Assembly: GCA_016841005.1 (NCBI GenBank)
Contig: JAEORG010000358.1
Coordinates: 1-53,941, forward strand
Direction of reading: 5' to 3'
Origin: Candidatus Thorarchaeota archaeon
GTDB taxonomy: Archaea; Asgardarchaeota; Thorarchaeia; Thorarchaeales; Thorarchaeaceae
Length of the DNA: 53,941 bases
The notes beneath the pieces are model-generated. The model worked only from the letters and a program-made list of their open reading frames with translations, had not been told where the DNA came from and did no database searches. The position numbers and the translations under genes are program-made. Shown here piece by piece: positions 8,751 through 16,406 of the stretch. How positions within the stretch are numbered: the stretch's first letter is position 1; the number at the start of each line of letters is the position of its first letter.

Positions 8751-8822
8751 TGTGGGTAAACCCTAATTCTCACGAAAGGTAACTAACTTTAGTTAATTGG
8801 CAATAGGATGCTTAAGTAGAGA

Positions 8823-8849
8823 ATGATGTCATAGATAGCTTGACATCAT
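8823..8849. promoter_or_regulatory. Perfect 9-base palindrome between divergent genes (candidate operator)
   Basis: ATGATGTCA, nine bases, then TGACATCAT: an exact inverted repeat midway between the DUF1614 gene (start 8750) and the FMN-dehydrogenase gene (start 8936). Half-sites are 18 bases apart centre to centre, which suits a dimeric winged-helix regulator bound on adjacent turns, or it could be a short RNA hairpin. Regulator unknown. Confidence 0.4.
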
Positions 8850-8935
8850 CAAGACGGATTTTAGAATCCTGGTGACATTTAGTAATACTTAGAAACTCGA
8901 AAACATTACACCTGAACCAGACTTCAGTTTGCTTC

Positions 8936-10009
8936 ATGTCAGTTTTCGGAGATAGAATATTGAATGAAAAGAAGGACATTGATTATTATCGCGATATTGC
9001 AAGAGAGAAATTGAGAGGGTTGTGTGGTGCATATAGTATCTGCGACGGGAGCAGAGACCGGCGTTGCGTAGGTCAGAAATTTGGTAAACCAATTGGTTTG
9101 GGCGGCGCAGGACAAGGAAACACCTTCAATGCAAACTATATGGCTCTACAAAAATATCGTCTCAAAACTCGCCTAGTCAAAGCACATCATGAACCTGAGA
9201 TGTCAATGACGATTTTTGGTAAGGAGATTGTAGCACCAATCATGGGTTGCAGTATGTCAGGAGTGAAGGCAAGCATGAATGATGCGATTCCAGAAGAGGA
9301 CTTCTACAGAGGTTTACTTAGAGGAGCTCAAGCCTTTGGGACTATTGGTCTCGTTGGAAATACTGCAGCGGTAGAAGATCATCTCGGGATTGATATGGTG
9401 AAAGAAAATGCGGGCTGGGGAATTGCAGTATTCAAACCTCAATCTCAAGAAAGGCTCTTCGAACTCATTAAAATAGCAGAAGCATGCAACGCGCCAGCAA
9501 TTGGATGTGATCTGGACGGATGTGGGTCTACCATATGGGCTGCAAAGGGAAAACCGGTTTATAGAAAGAGCCAGCAGGAATTGCAGGAACTTGTTGATTG
9601 TACTGAAACTCCAGTCTTTTTCAAAGGAATCATGTGTGTTGAAGATGCAGGGGCAGTGGTTGATTCAGGCGCAGCGGGATTATATGTATCGAATCATGGA
9701 GGAAGGGTCATAGACTGTGGACAAGGAGTTGCAGATGTCTTGCCTGAGATAGCTGATGAATTCAAAGATAAAATCACAATCATGGCAGATGGTGCAGTAA
9801 GAACCGGATTCGATGTCCTCAAAATACTAGCGCTGGGTGCGGATACAGCTCATATAGGACGGCCGCTTCTTAGGATGTCCATTAGTGGTGGTTCAGAAGC
9901 CGTACAGATGTACTATAACTACGTCAAAAGCGACCTTCGAAGAGCAATGATAATGACTGGTTGCGATACACTGAAAGATGTGTCTAGAAGCATCCTTGTT
10001 GAAGTATAA
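8936..10009 (+). CDS. FMN-dependent alpha-hydroxy-acid dehydrogenase/oxidase
   Basis: A 357-residue TIM-barrel flavoenzyme of the lactate/glycolate oxidase superfamily. SNHGGR (from about residue 251), KGI (near 225) and ADGAVRTGFDVLKILALGAD plus IGRPLLR near 282-315 are the substrate-base and FMN-phosphate motifs. It should oxidise a 2-hydroxy acid to the 2-oxo acid with FMN as cofactor; acceptor and substrate unknown. The N-terminus has three cysteines (C30, C36, C44) in a CGAYSICDGSRDRRC segment, reminiscent of the Cys-containing N-terminal segment of clostridial members of this family, which may bind a metal or cluster. Start ATG 8936 has no Shine-Dalgarno sequence and may be leaderless or short-leader. 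Confidence 0.88.
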   Translation: MSVFGDRILNEKKDIDYYRDIAREKLRGLCGAYSICDGSRDRRCVGQKFGKPIGLGGAGQGNTFNANYMALQKYRLKTRLVKAHHEPEMSMTIFGKEIVAPIMGCSMSGVKASMNDAIPEEDFYRGLLRGAQAFGTIGLVGNTAAVEDHLGIDMVKENAGWGIAVFKPQSQERLFELIKIAEACNAPAIGCDLDGCGSTIWAAKGKPVYRKSQQELQELVDCTETPVFFKGIMCVEDAGAVVDSGAAGLYVSNHGGRVIDCGQGVADVLPEIADEFKDKITIMADGAVRTGFDVLKILALGADTAHIGRPLLRMSISGGSEAVQMYYNYVKSDLRRAMIMTGCDTLKDVSRSILVEV

Positions 10010-10080
10010 TCAGCAGCTCAATTAATCAAGACTGAGTTATAGAGCAGTAATGAAACAAATGCTATGGGCACACATTATGG

Positions 10081-10779
10081 TCACTCAGTAGTTGGATAAT
10101 AGAACTTGAAAATTTGATTAGGCGATACTCCTAGGGCATACCAAATTCGGCAGAGTAGGAAAGTACCGAAATACCGGCGAAATCCAAGATCTCGAAAATC
10201 TTTTGCAACTGTTTCAACTTCCTCATTGAGTAGCACTACTTGACCATGTTTGTGCATACATTTGGCTAATCTCAAATCTTCAAAGATGGGCACTTCAAGT
10301 GCTGAAAGACATTGTTTTAGAATTTGAGAACGAATAAACATGGCACGATCACCATAGAGGTCTCCTGTGACTCGAAACCATTGATTCATGATCCATATTC
10401 CTACACCCAAGTATGGTTTACGTCTACCATATGTCATTGAAAACCCTCCTCCCACTACATGGGAGTCCTCCAGTGCAGTAAGAATTGAGAGATCCCATCC
10501 AATGGGTGGAATTGTATCTGAATGCAGTAACATTGTGAAAGTACCTTTGATATTCGCGATGCCCTTAAGAAATGCGAATCCACGACCTCTTTGTGGGGCA
10601 ATGACAATCAATTCATTGGAGTTTTGGAGTGTAATGTGTTTGGATAATTTCGGATTGTTCAGTACCATTATGAATTGTATAGGAACGCTTGCTGAGGCTA
10701 GTGCCCTCCTAATCTGAGGTAGTTTATGTTTAGTTGAATGAAAGGGTGTAACGACTGAAATCAAGGGATGATCTACCAT
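10081..10779 (-). CDS. Family-2 glycosyltransferase, rSAM/selenodomain-associated transferase 2 type
   Basis: A 232-residue GT-A glycosyltransferase. It begins ISVVTPFHS; LLHSDT is the DxD-like metal site near residue 90. The C-terminal half, with YGDRAMFIRSQIL, PIFEDLRLAKCM and a tail ending YALGVSPNQIFKFY, matches the pattern of TIGR04283 (transferase 2, rSAM/selenodomain-associated) rather than general GT2 enzymes. That family accompanies ArsS-type radical SAM proteins, and one lies 1.6 kb away. Predicted role: transfer of a sugar onto the radical-SAM-derived product or its precursor. ATG 10779 is preferred over the upstream TTG because GGTG lies 6 bases before it. The gene is divergent from the membrane protein that starts at 10900. 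Confidence 0.82.
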   Translation of the reverse strand: MVDHPLISVVTPFHSTKHKLPQIRRALASASVPIQFIMVLNNPKLSKHITLQNSNELIVIAPQRGRGFAFLKGIANIKGTFTMLLHSDTIPPIGWDLSILTALEDSHVVGGGFSMTYGRRKPYLGVGIWIMNQWFRVTGDLYGDRAMFIRSQILKQCLSALEVPIFEDLRLAKCMHKHGQVVLLNEEVETVAKDFRDLGFRRYFGTFLLCRIWYALGVSPNQIFKFYYPTTE

Positions 10780-10899
10780 GGTATACACCAAGTGAATATC
10801 TTCTGAAGAGGCACTATCATTTTAATGAATAAACATATTATCTCTGAGGGATTCTTCAGTGTTACGTTAAATCTTGTAAATGTAAAGGAGGAACATGGC

Positions 10900-11655
10900 T
10901 TGGTAGAAGAAACCACTTCAGAGCGTAGTCTACCTCGTTCAAACAAGTATATGGTAGGTCCGGGACTAGGACTCTTGCTGATGGGAATAATGTACCTTGT
11001 TTTTTGGATATTGCCATTTACACTCGATGCCTATATCGAAGATCCTCGATGGGCCCATAATTGGGTCTATGCAGTGATAATAATAACAATAGGCGCAGCA
11101 TTCTATCAGAAAACAGTAGCAAGTAGAATAGTTGCAATGATTCAAGCTACACTGATGCCACTGACAGCAAGTGGGGCGTTCAATACTGATATGATGACAT
11201 TAGTAGCATTAGTCATTCTTTCAGTATGGATTATCATTGTATTGATTGAGCGAAGAAACGATTCTCCTCTTCTTGACCATCGGTTTTCACGACGTAATCA
11301 AATATGGATACCTATGCATTCACTGATTATCTGCTGGTTGCTTCTTGCACATATGGGACTAGTGTTTTTCATCGGCAGATTACCGTTTGAATCGCAACTC
11401 GATACTATCGGAACTAGTATAGGAGAAAGCCTTGGTTTCCTAGTTAATCTTCCCACTGAACGTTTTGACCTAGTAACCTACGTTTTTGATATCAATCTCA
11501 TCATTCTAGCCATCCTGTTTCTTTATGAGCAATTCAAAGTCGGATATAATGTCAGGAAGAAACCATGGCCCAAAATCAGCTTCTATTTCCTCTGGATCAC
11601 AGTTATTCTGGGTTTTGTTCTATTCCCCATCAGCCTTCAAGGAATCATACCCTGA
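10900..11655 (+). CDS. Polytopic membrane protein, unknown, within the ArsS-like locus
   Basis: 251 residues with about 7 predicted transmembrane segments (GLGLLLMGIMYLVFWILPF, WVYAVIIITIGAAF, MMTLVALVILSVWIIIVL, and four more), charged loops and a basic cytoplasmic stretch near the middle (RRNDSPLLDHRFSRRNQ). No family recognised. TTG 10900 is the likely start because AAAGGAGG ends 8 bases upstream; an in-frame ATG at 10825 would add 25 residues but has no ribosome-binding site. It lies between the two transferases of the rSAM/selenodomain set but on the opposite strand, so a shared role (for example export of a glycosylated product) is only contextual. Confidence 0.7.
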   Translation: MVEETTSERSLPRSNKYMVGPGLGLLLMGIMYLVFWILPFTLDAYIEDPRWAHNWVYAVIIITIGAAFYQKTVASRIVAMIQATLMPLTASGAFNTDMMTLVALVILSVWIIIVLIERRNDSPLLDHRFSRRNQIWIPMHSLIICWLLLAHMGLVFFIGRLPFESQLDTIGTSIGESLGFLVNLPTERFDLVTYVFDINLIILAILFLYEQFKVGYNVRKKPWPKISFYFLWITVILGFVLFPISLQGIIP

Positions 11656-11672
11656 AAATCCTTTGATACCAA

Positions 11673-12398
11673 TTAGGTAAAGAGAGCTCCAACAAGCTCA
11701 GGATGATTACGGAGGTATTTCATGGTATATAGAGTGTTTGTATGTTTCATCTTATAGGTTTCATAAAATTGCTTGAGATCATCCTTTGTGTCGATATCTA
11801 GCCATTCTGGTAACACATGAACTTTATTTGTTACAGACCTTATTCGGTGTAGTGTGTCCTGAAAAACCGTTTCTGACCCCCATGATATATCTGAGAAAGT
11901 ATTGAGAATAAAGACGTCATGTGAAATTCCGAGTAGATAATACCCTCCATCGGTTGCGGGTCCAATTACAAACTTGTGGGTCCGTAGACTAGATATTGCG
12001 TTTTGTATAATCTCAGGGGGGAGATCCGGGGAATCACTTGCAAGTGCGATTACCTGGCGATACTCGTTCTTGAACATCAAGTCAAAACCATTATGCAGAC
12101 GTTCCCCGAGATTCGTTCCTTTCTGACCGAAGAATTCATGCGAGGGCCCAAGCCAATGCGAAAATTTCACCAATGCATTAGGTGGGTATACTGCAATGTG
12201 AAAGGGAACATCGAGAGCACGTGCAGTTGTGAGGGTGTCTCGAATAAATTCACGATATAGATTGGTTGCTACTTCATCTCCTACCGATTCTGCAAGTCTA
12301 GTTTTGACCTTTCCAACCTCCGGATACTTCATCATAATGAATAACCCGGGTCGAAGTGTATTCGTTGTGCCTTCCATATTTCCACCATTACATTGCAT
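11673..12398 (-). CDS. DUF2064 nucleotidyltransferase-like protein, rSAM/selenodomain-associated transferase 1
   Basis: A 241-residue protein with the MobA/CofC-like Rossmann nucleotidyltransferase fold. KYPEVGKVKTRLA is the nucleotide/phosphate-binding segment; ALASDSPDLPPE and GPATDGGYYLLGI are the metal- and substrate-binding blocks typical of TIGR04282/DUF2064. Members are thought to activate a sugar phosphate as a nucleotide donor, which the transferase-2 enzyme would use. ATG 12398 lies 3 bases after the stop of the ArsS-like gene, so the two are co-transcribed and probably coupled; an ATG 21 bases downstream (12377) has a closer GGTGG and is an alternative start. A long C-terminal tail after DIDTKDDL is typical of the family. 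Confidence 0.85.
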   Translation of the reverse strand: MQCNGGNMEGTTNTLRPGLFIMMKYPEVGKVKTRLAESVGDEVATNLYREFIRDTLTTARALDVPFHIAVYPPNALVKFSHWLGPSHEFFGQKGTNLGERLHNGFDLMFKNEYRQVIALASDSPDLPPEIIQNAISSLRTHKFVIGPATDGGYYLLGISHDVFILNTFSDISWGSETVFQDTLHRIRSVTNKVHVLPEWLDIDTKDDLKQFYETYKMKHTNTLYTMKYLRNHPELVGALFT

Positions 12399-12401
12399 TG
12401 A

Positions 12402-13367
12402 TTATAACTCGAAGGCGCCCCCACATGAAGATCCATTTCCAGCAGTGCAACCAAAACAGTGTCGCCCAGTCGCAATCTCACGTGACCTGTGGGAATCCCT
12501 ATCAAATTGATACACGTGCGTTGGTGTTGAAACAACGGGAAGATTGAGAGCGAAATTGAAATCGCAGTCAAAGATTAATCCATCCCAACCAATACATACC
12601 TGATGTCTACACATTAGCTTATCCAATGTATTAGGATTAAATGTGTCCTCAAGGAGCTGGTGATATTTTGCTGTCTGTTGCTTAGATTCTAAAAATTGTT
12701 TGAAACGGCCTATAGGCATGTTAGTGATGGTCAAAAGATGATTGAACTGTAATCCATATTTTTTTGACAAGACATCCCTGTAAGTGGCTTCTAACTCTGA
12801 TTGATTTGGAGGGAGAGATGCGTCTTCAGGATTAAAAACTAAATTCAACTCTAATTCTGGATCTCCACCATAACCAATTTCATTTAGCAACCTTAGGATT
12901 TGAATACTCTTCTTGAATACACCATCCCCGCGTACTCGGTCGACATCAGCTTCAAGATAACAGGGCAATGATCCAACTATCCGAATTTGCATATCCTTGT
13001 ACATCTCCAAAAATCCTTCTAACAACGGGTCTAATAGCACAGTAAGGTTAGTACGTACTTGAACATTGTAATCCTTCTCAGCCAAGGCTTTAAGAAATCG
13101 GGGAAGATAGGGATTTAGTTCAGGAGCTCCACCTGTAATATCTACAAGCTCTGGATTTAGATGCTCTGCTACCTTAAGGACTTCCTCCATTATACTCCAT
13201 TTCATTAAATCTGTACTATTGGGTGAAGCTGATACATGACAATGTGTACAAAGATGATTGCATCGATTCCCAACATTCACCTGTAGAGTCTTTTGAGTTA
13301 ATCCCTTTAACTTGGATCCTGTTTCTGTTATTACTCGTTTATCAAACGAATTCATACTTTGCACCAT
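12402..13367 (-). CDS. arsS: ArsS-like radical SAM protein (arsenosugar/selenodomain family)
   Basis: A 321-residue radical SAM enzyme: CNHLCTHC (Cys36-x3-Cys40-x2-Cys43) binds the 4Fe-4S cluster, and DITGGAPELNP is the GGE-like SAM motif. The C-terminus HCFGCTAGNGSSCGGAFEL is the DUF3641/selenodomain Cys motif; the Cys that is selenocysteine in some relatives is encoded here by TGT. In characterised members ArsS joins a deoxyadenosyl group to dimethylarsenate to start arsenosugar synthesis. No ArsM methyltransferase is visible here, so the real substrate is open. ATG 13367 is preferred: the frame extends upstream only to a TTG at 13451 that disagrees with family length, and a TATA-like box lies about 31 bases upstream of this ATG. 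ATG 13355 is also possible. Confidence 0.88.
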   Translation of the reverse strand: MVQSMNSFDKRVITETGSKLKGLTQKTLQVNVGNRCNHLCTHCHVSASPNSTDLMKWSIMEEVLKVAEHLNPELVDITGGAPELNPYLPRFLKALAEKDYNVQVRTNLTVLLDPLLEGFLEMYKDMQIRIVGSLPCYLEADVDRVRGDGVFKKSIQILRLLNEIGYGGDPELELNLVFNPEDASLPPNQSELEATYRDVLSKKYGLQFNHLLTITNMPIGRFKQFLESKQQTAKYHQLLEDTFNPNTLDKLMCRHQVCIGWDGLIFDCDFNFALNLPVVSTPTHVYQFDRDSHRSREIATGRHCFGCTAGNGSSCGGAFEL

Positions 13368-13395
13368 TACTAGGAGGAAATCAATTGTTTCACGG

Positions 13396-13404
13396 CTTTT
13401 AAAG
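13396..13404 (-). promoter_or_regulatory. TATA-like box for the ArsS-like operon
   Basis: The minus strand reads CTTTAAAAG, centred about 33 bases before ATG 13367. This is close to the spacing expected for a leaderless or very short-leader archaeal mRNA, and it supports the shorter ArsS-like start. Confidence 0.4.
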
Positions 13405-13606
13405 AAACTCTTAGCTGTTGCTTTGTCAAGGTGAACTCTAGATGGCTTCAACTGGAAGAATTAAATGATGTTTGTTCCATCATGGAAGTACATCTCAGTG
13501 ATTTTGGATAAGGTATTCTGTGTACCTCGCAGATCCTTCATCTCGAATCGCAACGAAGACAGTCGAGCTTCACAAAGCTGAGATGAGCTAGTAAGAGGTG
13601 CAACCT

Positions 13607-15007
13607 GTGAAAGAAAAGAAAAAAGAAATTCTAATGAAGATTGCAAGTGGCGAGCTAACAGTAGATGAGGGCCAGAAGTTACTTGATGAGCTTGATGGTG
13701 ACCGAGATGACTGGGGAGTCCGCCAATATGGAACACTCAGTGAACAAGAATTAGAGAGAATTCTTGGAAATGTGCTTCCTAATGTCAATCCTGAGTTCCA
13801 AGAGGAACTTGATGCAATTGGCAGTACAAACCTGAGTTACAGCGAATTATCAAATCTTGTAGCTAAGCACGTGAGTAATGAATACTTGTCACAGATGGCT
13901 GAACTTGGTTATTCTGACTTCTCAGATAGACAACTAGCACTACTCATCATGAATGGTGTGGACCCAGAATTTGTCAAAGGCTTACAAGAACTTGGTTACG
14001 AAGGAATTGCGACTCGACAGCTTGCGAAAATGAGTATTCATGGAGCATCTCCTGAGTACATCAGGAAATTGAAGGATTTAGGGTATGAAGATATTCCAAC
14101 TAACCAGCTAGTCAAGATGCGAATCCATACTGTTACTCCTGAGTATATTCAGGAGTTAATAGATGTGGGATATGAAAATCTCCAACCAAATGAGCTTGTG
14201 AAGTTGAGCATTCATGGAGTAACCTCTGATTATGTTAGAAAGTTGAGTGACCTAGGATACGAAAATATTCCTGTTGGGCAAATCGTTCAAATGAGAATTC
14301 ATGATGTGGAGCCCGAGTTTATTCATGAAATGAACAATCTTGGCTACGCTGAAATTCCAATTGGGCAATTAGTGAAGATGCACATTCATGATGTGACGAT
14401 TGATTTCGTTAAATCACTCATCGGAGCAGGGCTCAAGGACATATCTCCAAACAGAATAATCGAATTCCAAATTCACGGAGTGGATCCAGAATTTGCAAAA
14501 CAACTCATTGATGAAGGATATGACGTATCAGCAAGAAATATGGTGGACATGACAATTCATGGTGTAACAATTGATTTCATTAAAGAGATGGCAGATTTGG
14601 GATTTGAGAAACTGTCTCCTCGTGTCTTGACTGAAATGAAAATACATGGTGTCAGTACTGATGAGGTCAAGAGAATAATCGACCTTGGATTCGAAGATGT
14701 AAGCCCCAGACGCATCATCGATTTGCAAATCCACAATGTCGATGCCGCATTCATTCGAGCCTTTCAAGAGAGAGGTGTTGAATTGGATCTTAGGAAAGCA
14801 ACTGAAATGAGTATTCATGGTGTGGACCCTAGTTTCGTCGATGACATGAGGGAGCTTGGTTATGAAGACCTCAATTCAAGAGACCTCATTGAGATGCATA
14901 TCCATGGAGTCGACATTGACTTCGTGAAGAGAATGCAAGATAAGGGGATTGATGATTTATCAGTCAAGAGACTCTTGAAACTAAAGATTCATGGAATTTT
15001 TGATTAA
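13607..15007 (+). CDS. Tandem 29-residue repeat protein with SHOCT-like N-terminus
   Basis: A 466-residue soluble protein. Residues 1-35 (EILMKIASGELTVDEGQKLL) resemble the short helical SHOCT-like/DUF2089 module found at the start of bacterial envelope-stress proteins such as LiaX. From about residue 57 to the end run fourteen tandem units of about 29 residues with consensus V-x-P-E-F-v-x-x-L-x-x-L-G-Y-e-x-l-x-x-x-x-L-v-x-m-x-I-H-G. The same unit occurs in bacterial M56-type membrane peptidases and other regulatory proteins; its function is unknown, probably protein binding. GTG 13607 is preferred because GAGGTG lies 6 bases upstream; GTG 13598 is the longest frame. No enzymatic domain or membrane segment is present. 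A hairpin plus T-tract follows the stop. Confidence 0.85.
   Translation: MKEKKKEILMKIASGELTVDEGQKLLDELDGDRDDWGVRQYGTLSEQELERILGNVLPNVNPEFQEELDAIGSTNLSYSELSNLVAKHVSNEYLSQMAELGYSDFSDRQLALLIMNGVDPEFVKGLQELGYEGIATRQLAKMSIHGASPEYIRKLKDLGYEDIPTNQLVKMRIHTVTPEYIQELIDVGYENLQPNELVKLSIHGVTSDYVRKLSDLGYENIPVGQIVQMRIHDVEPEFIHEMNNLGYAEIPIGQLVKMHIHDVTIDFVKSLIGAGLKDISPNRIIEFQIHGVDPEFAKQLIDEGYDVSARNMVDMTIHGVTIDFIKEMADLGFEKLSPRVLTEMKIHGVSTDEVKRIIDLGFEDVSPRRIIDLQIHNVDAAFIRAFQERGVELDLRKATEMSIHGVDPSFVDDMRELGYEDLNSRDLIEMHIHGVDIDFVKRMQDKGIDDLSVKRLLKLKIHGIFD
13767..14998 (+). repeat. Fourteen tandem 87-base coding repeats
   Basis: Each unit encodes about 29 residues ending in IHG/IHD/IHN, with GGTTATGAA-like codons for the central Gly-Tyr-Glu. 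Units 9 and 12 are one residue short. Units diverge at the nucleotide level, so this is an old expansion, although the ATTCATGG(A/T)GT junction is recognisable in most copies. Confidence 0.8.
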
Positions 15008-15014
15008 TCGACTT

Positions 15015-15035
15015 GAAGCCTATTACATAGGCTTC
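15015..15035 (+). terminator. Hairpin plus T-tract after the 29-residue repeat gene
   Basis: GAAGCCTA-TTACA-TAGGCTTC, a perfect 8-base stem starting 8 bases after the stop codon, followed by TTCATTTATTTTCC. A good intrinsic-terminator-like structure. Confidence 0.6.
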
Positions 15036-15196
15036 TTTCATTTATTTTCCATCTGTAATTACTATATATTCGTCCTTTTCAAATCGGCCTCGTCGCTATA
15101 TCTCTAGTTGAATTTGGAGTTATTTCCACAATCGACATTATGCATATTTTCAGTATGAGGGGATAAATCTAAGAACTCAATGATTCTACGAAAAAA

Positions 15197-15222
15197 TTGC
15201 AGGAAGAAGGTTCTTCCTGCAA
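15197..15222 (-). terminator. Hairpin plus T-tract after the two-domain secreted protein gene
   Basis: TTGCAGGAAGAA-GG-TTCTTCCTGCAA is a perfect 12-base inverted repeat. On the minus strand it is followed directly by six T residues (plus-strand A run 15191-15196), 25 bases past the stop of the 15248-16081 gene. Strong terminator-like structure. Confidence 0.65.
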
Positions 15223-15247
15223 GGAGAAGGTTGCTTCATTATATCAC

Positions 15248-16081
15248 TTACTTGTAAATGATGTGTACAGTATCCATTCCGTAGAATGACACGCCATCAA
15301 GAAAGTCCCCTCTTACATGGAGAGGATATGATTCTGTGGTTTCTGTAGGAAGTAATGATAATAGAGTAGCTTTATCGAACTTTATCATAAGCTCACAGAC
15401 TCCATCCAAATCTATGTCAACATAGCCATATTTGTCAGATATAGGCGATAAACCTTCGAGGGTTACTGTCGGGACAACGATATCTCGTGCATCATATCCA
15501 TCGTGTGGAGTGATGTAGCAAGTAACCCAAGAACTGTTACCATGAAGATGTAGGGTATCAGGACGGATATCAATTGAAACCAATAGGATATCCTTTGTTA
15601 AAGACTCAAGAACAATTAGCTTCTTGATAGTTTTCACTGAATCAACGCCATAAAATCCAATGTCATCGAGAAATTTTCCTGTGATATGTAATGGGTATGC
15701 ATCATTGATTCCCTCTGGAATTAGAGCAATGATTTCCGACCTCTCAAATTTGACCATGAGTTCGCAGATTCCATCAAGATCAATGTCGACATACCCGTAG
15801 TCGTTGGATAGTGCATCTATGCCTTCAAGCTTTACAGTTGAAATATCAATCTCTTGAGCACAATATCCCTCAGGTGGTGTAATATAGCAAGTGACCCAAA
15901 GACCTTTGCTTTTTGCGTGCATAGTATTCGGCCGAATATCAATGACTACCTCAATGCCATCAGGTTCTGGTTCAATAACAGCAAAATTTGCAGTTTCAAG
16001 AGGAGTAGTACCAGATACCTGGACAATAGGAGTCATCAATACAAAGGTTAGAATACTACATAGAAATACATAGTATCTCAC
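15248..16081 (-). CDS. Secreted protein of two duplicated beta-rich domains
   Basis: 277 residues: a signal peptide (MRYYVFLCSILTFVLMTP, cleavage probably after VQVSG), then two homologous domains of about 110 residues (about 45-155 and 168-277). Each begins (V/S)IDIRP(N/D)T, then WVTCYITP and GYVDIDLDG(I/V)CELM(V/I)KF, and ends YPLH(I/V)xGxFLD. This resembles the IDIxPxT...SKGxWVT unit seen in other archaeal and bacterial secreted proteins; function unknown, possibly cell-surface binding, with DIDLDG a possible Ca2+ loop. No C-terminal anchor is present, so it is probably released or held non-covalently. Start GTG 16081 follows GGAG with a purine-rich spacer. A perfect palindrome lies 23 bases upstream. 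Confidence 0.78.
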   Translation of the reverse strand: MRYYVFLCSILTFVLMTPIVQVSGTTPLETANFAVIEPEPDGIEVVIDIRPNTMHAKSKGLWVTCYITPPEGYCAQEIDISTVKLEGIDALSNDYGYVDIDLDGICELMVKFERSEIIALIPEGINDAYPLHITGKFLDDIGFYGVDSVKTIKKLIVLESLTKDILLVSIDIRPDTLHLHGNSSWVTCYITPHDGYDARDIVVPTVTLEGLSPISDKYGYVDIDLDGVCELMIKFDKATLLSLLPTETTESYPLHVRGDFLDGVSFYGMDTVHIIYK

Positions 16082-16103
16082 TATCTCTCTCTCCTAAATC
16101 TTA

Positions 16104-16126
16104 GTACAATAACGAATCTATTGTAC
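16104..16126. promoter_or_regulatory. Perfect 8-base palindrome upstream of the secreted protein gene
   Basis: GTACAATA, seven bases, then TATTGTAC lie 23 to 45 bases before the GTG start. Candidate operator or leader hairpin. The rest of the 325-base gap 16082-16406 is A+T-rich, with a TATATAAAG-like stretch near 16245, and shows no gene or other structure that I can support. Confidence 0.4.
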
Positions 16127-16406
16127 ATTTTAAGAACAGACTGGAAGTCAAAGATATTCATTCTTTGAAAGAATCTCAATGATAGTATATTTAGAAAATA
16201 TGGTTTAGTTTGATTCTATCCAAGTTTCGGGTAGTTTTGGTTCATATATAAAGACACTTTGAAAGTGAAAAAAAGAATAAAAATCAATTATTATAGTTAG
16301 TTAGCCACTTCATTTCTACTTAGTAAAAGAAATCAAGTAAACAACACGACAAATTGAGTGGAATGTACGAATTCTTGCGAGTTTGTACACCAGCATCACA
16401 GTTTCT

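Noticed and set aside
12402..12450. Selenocysteine in the ArsS-like C-terminal GSSCGG motif
   Set aside because: The codon is TGT (Cys), not TGA, and no SECIS-like element is needed; the frame ends with a normal TAA.
13461..13788. Minus-strand frames opposite the start of the 29-residue repeat gene
   Set aside because: They overlap a well-supported plus-strand gene with a strong Shine-Dalgarno sequence and give low-complexity translations.
13767..14998. CRISPR-like or other non-coding tandem repeat
   Set aside because: Period is 87 bases with protein-level conservation and no fixed spacer, so these are coding repeats, not CRISPR.
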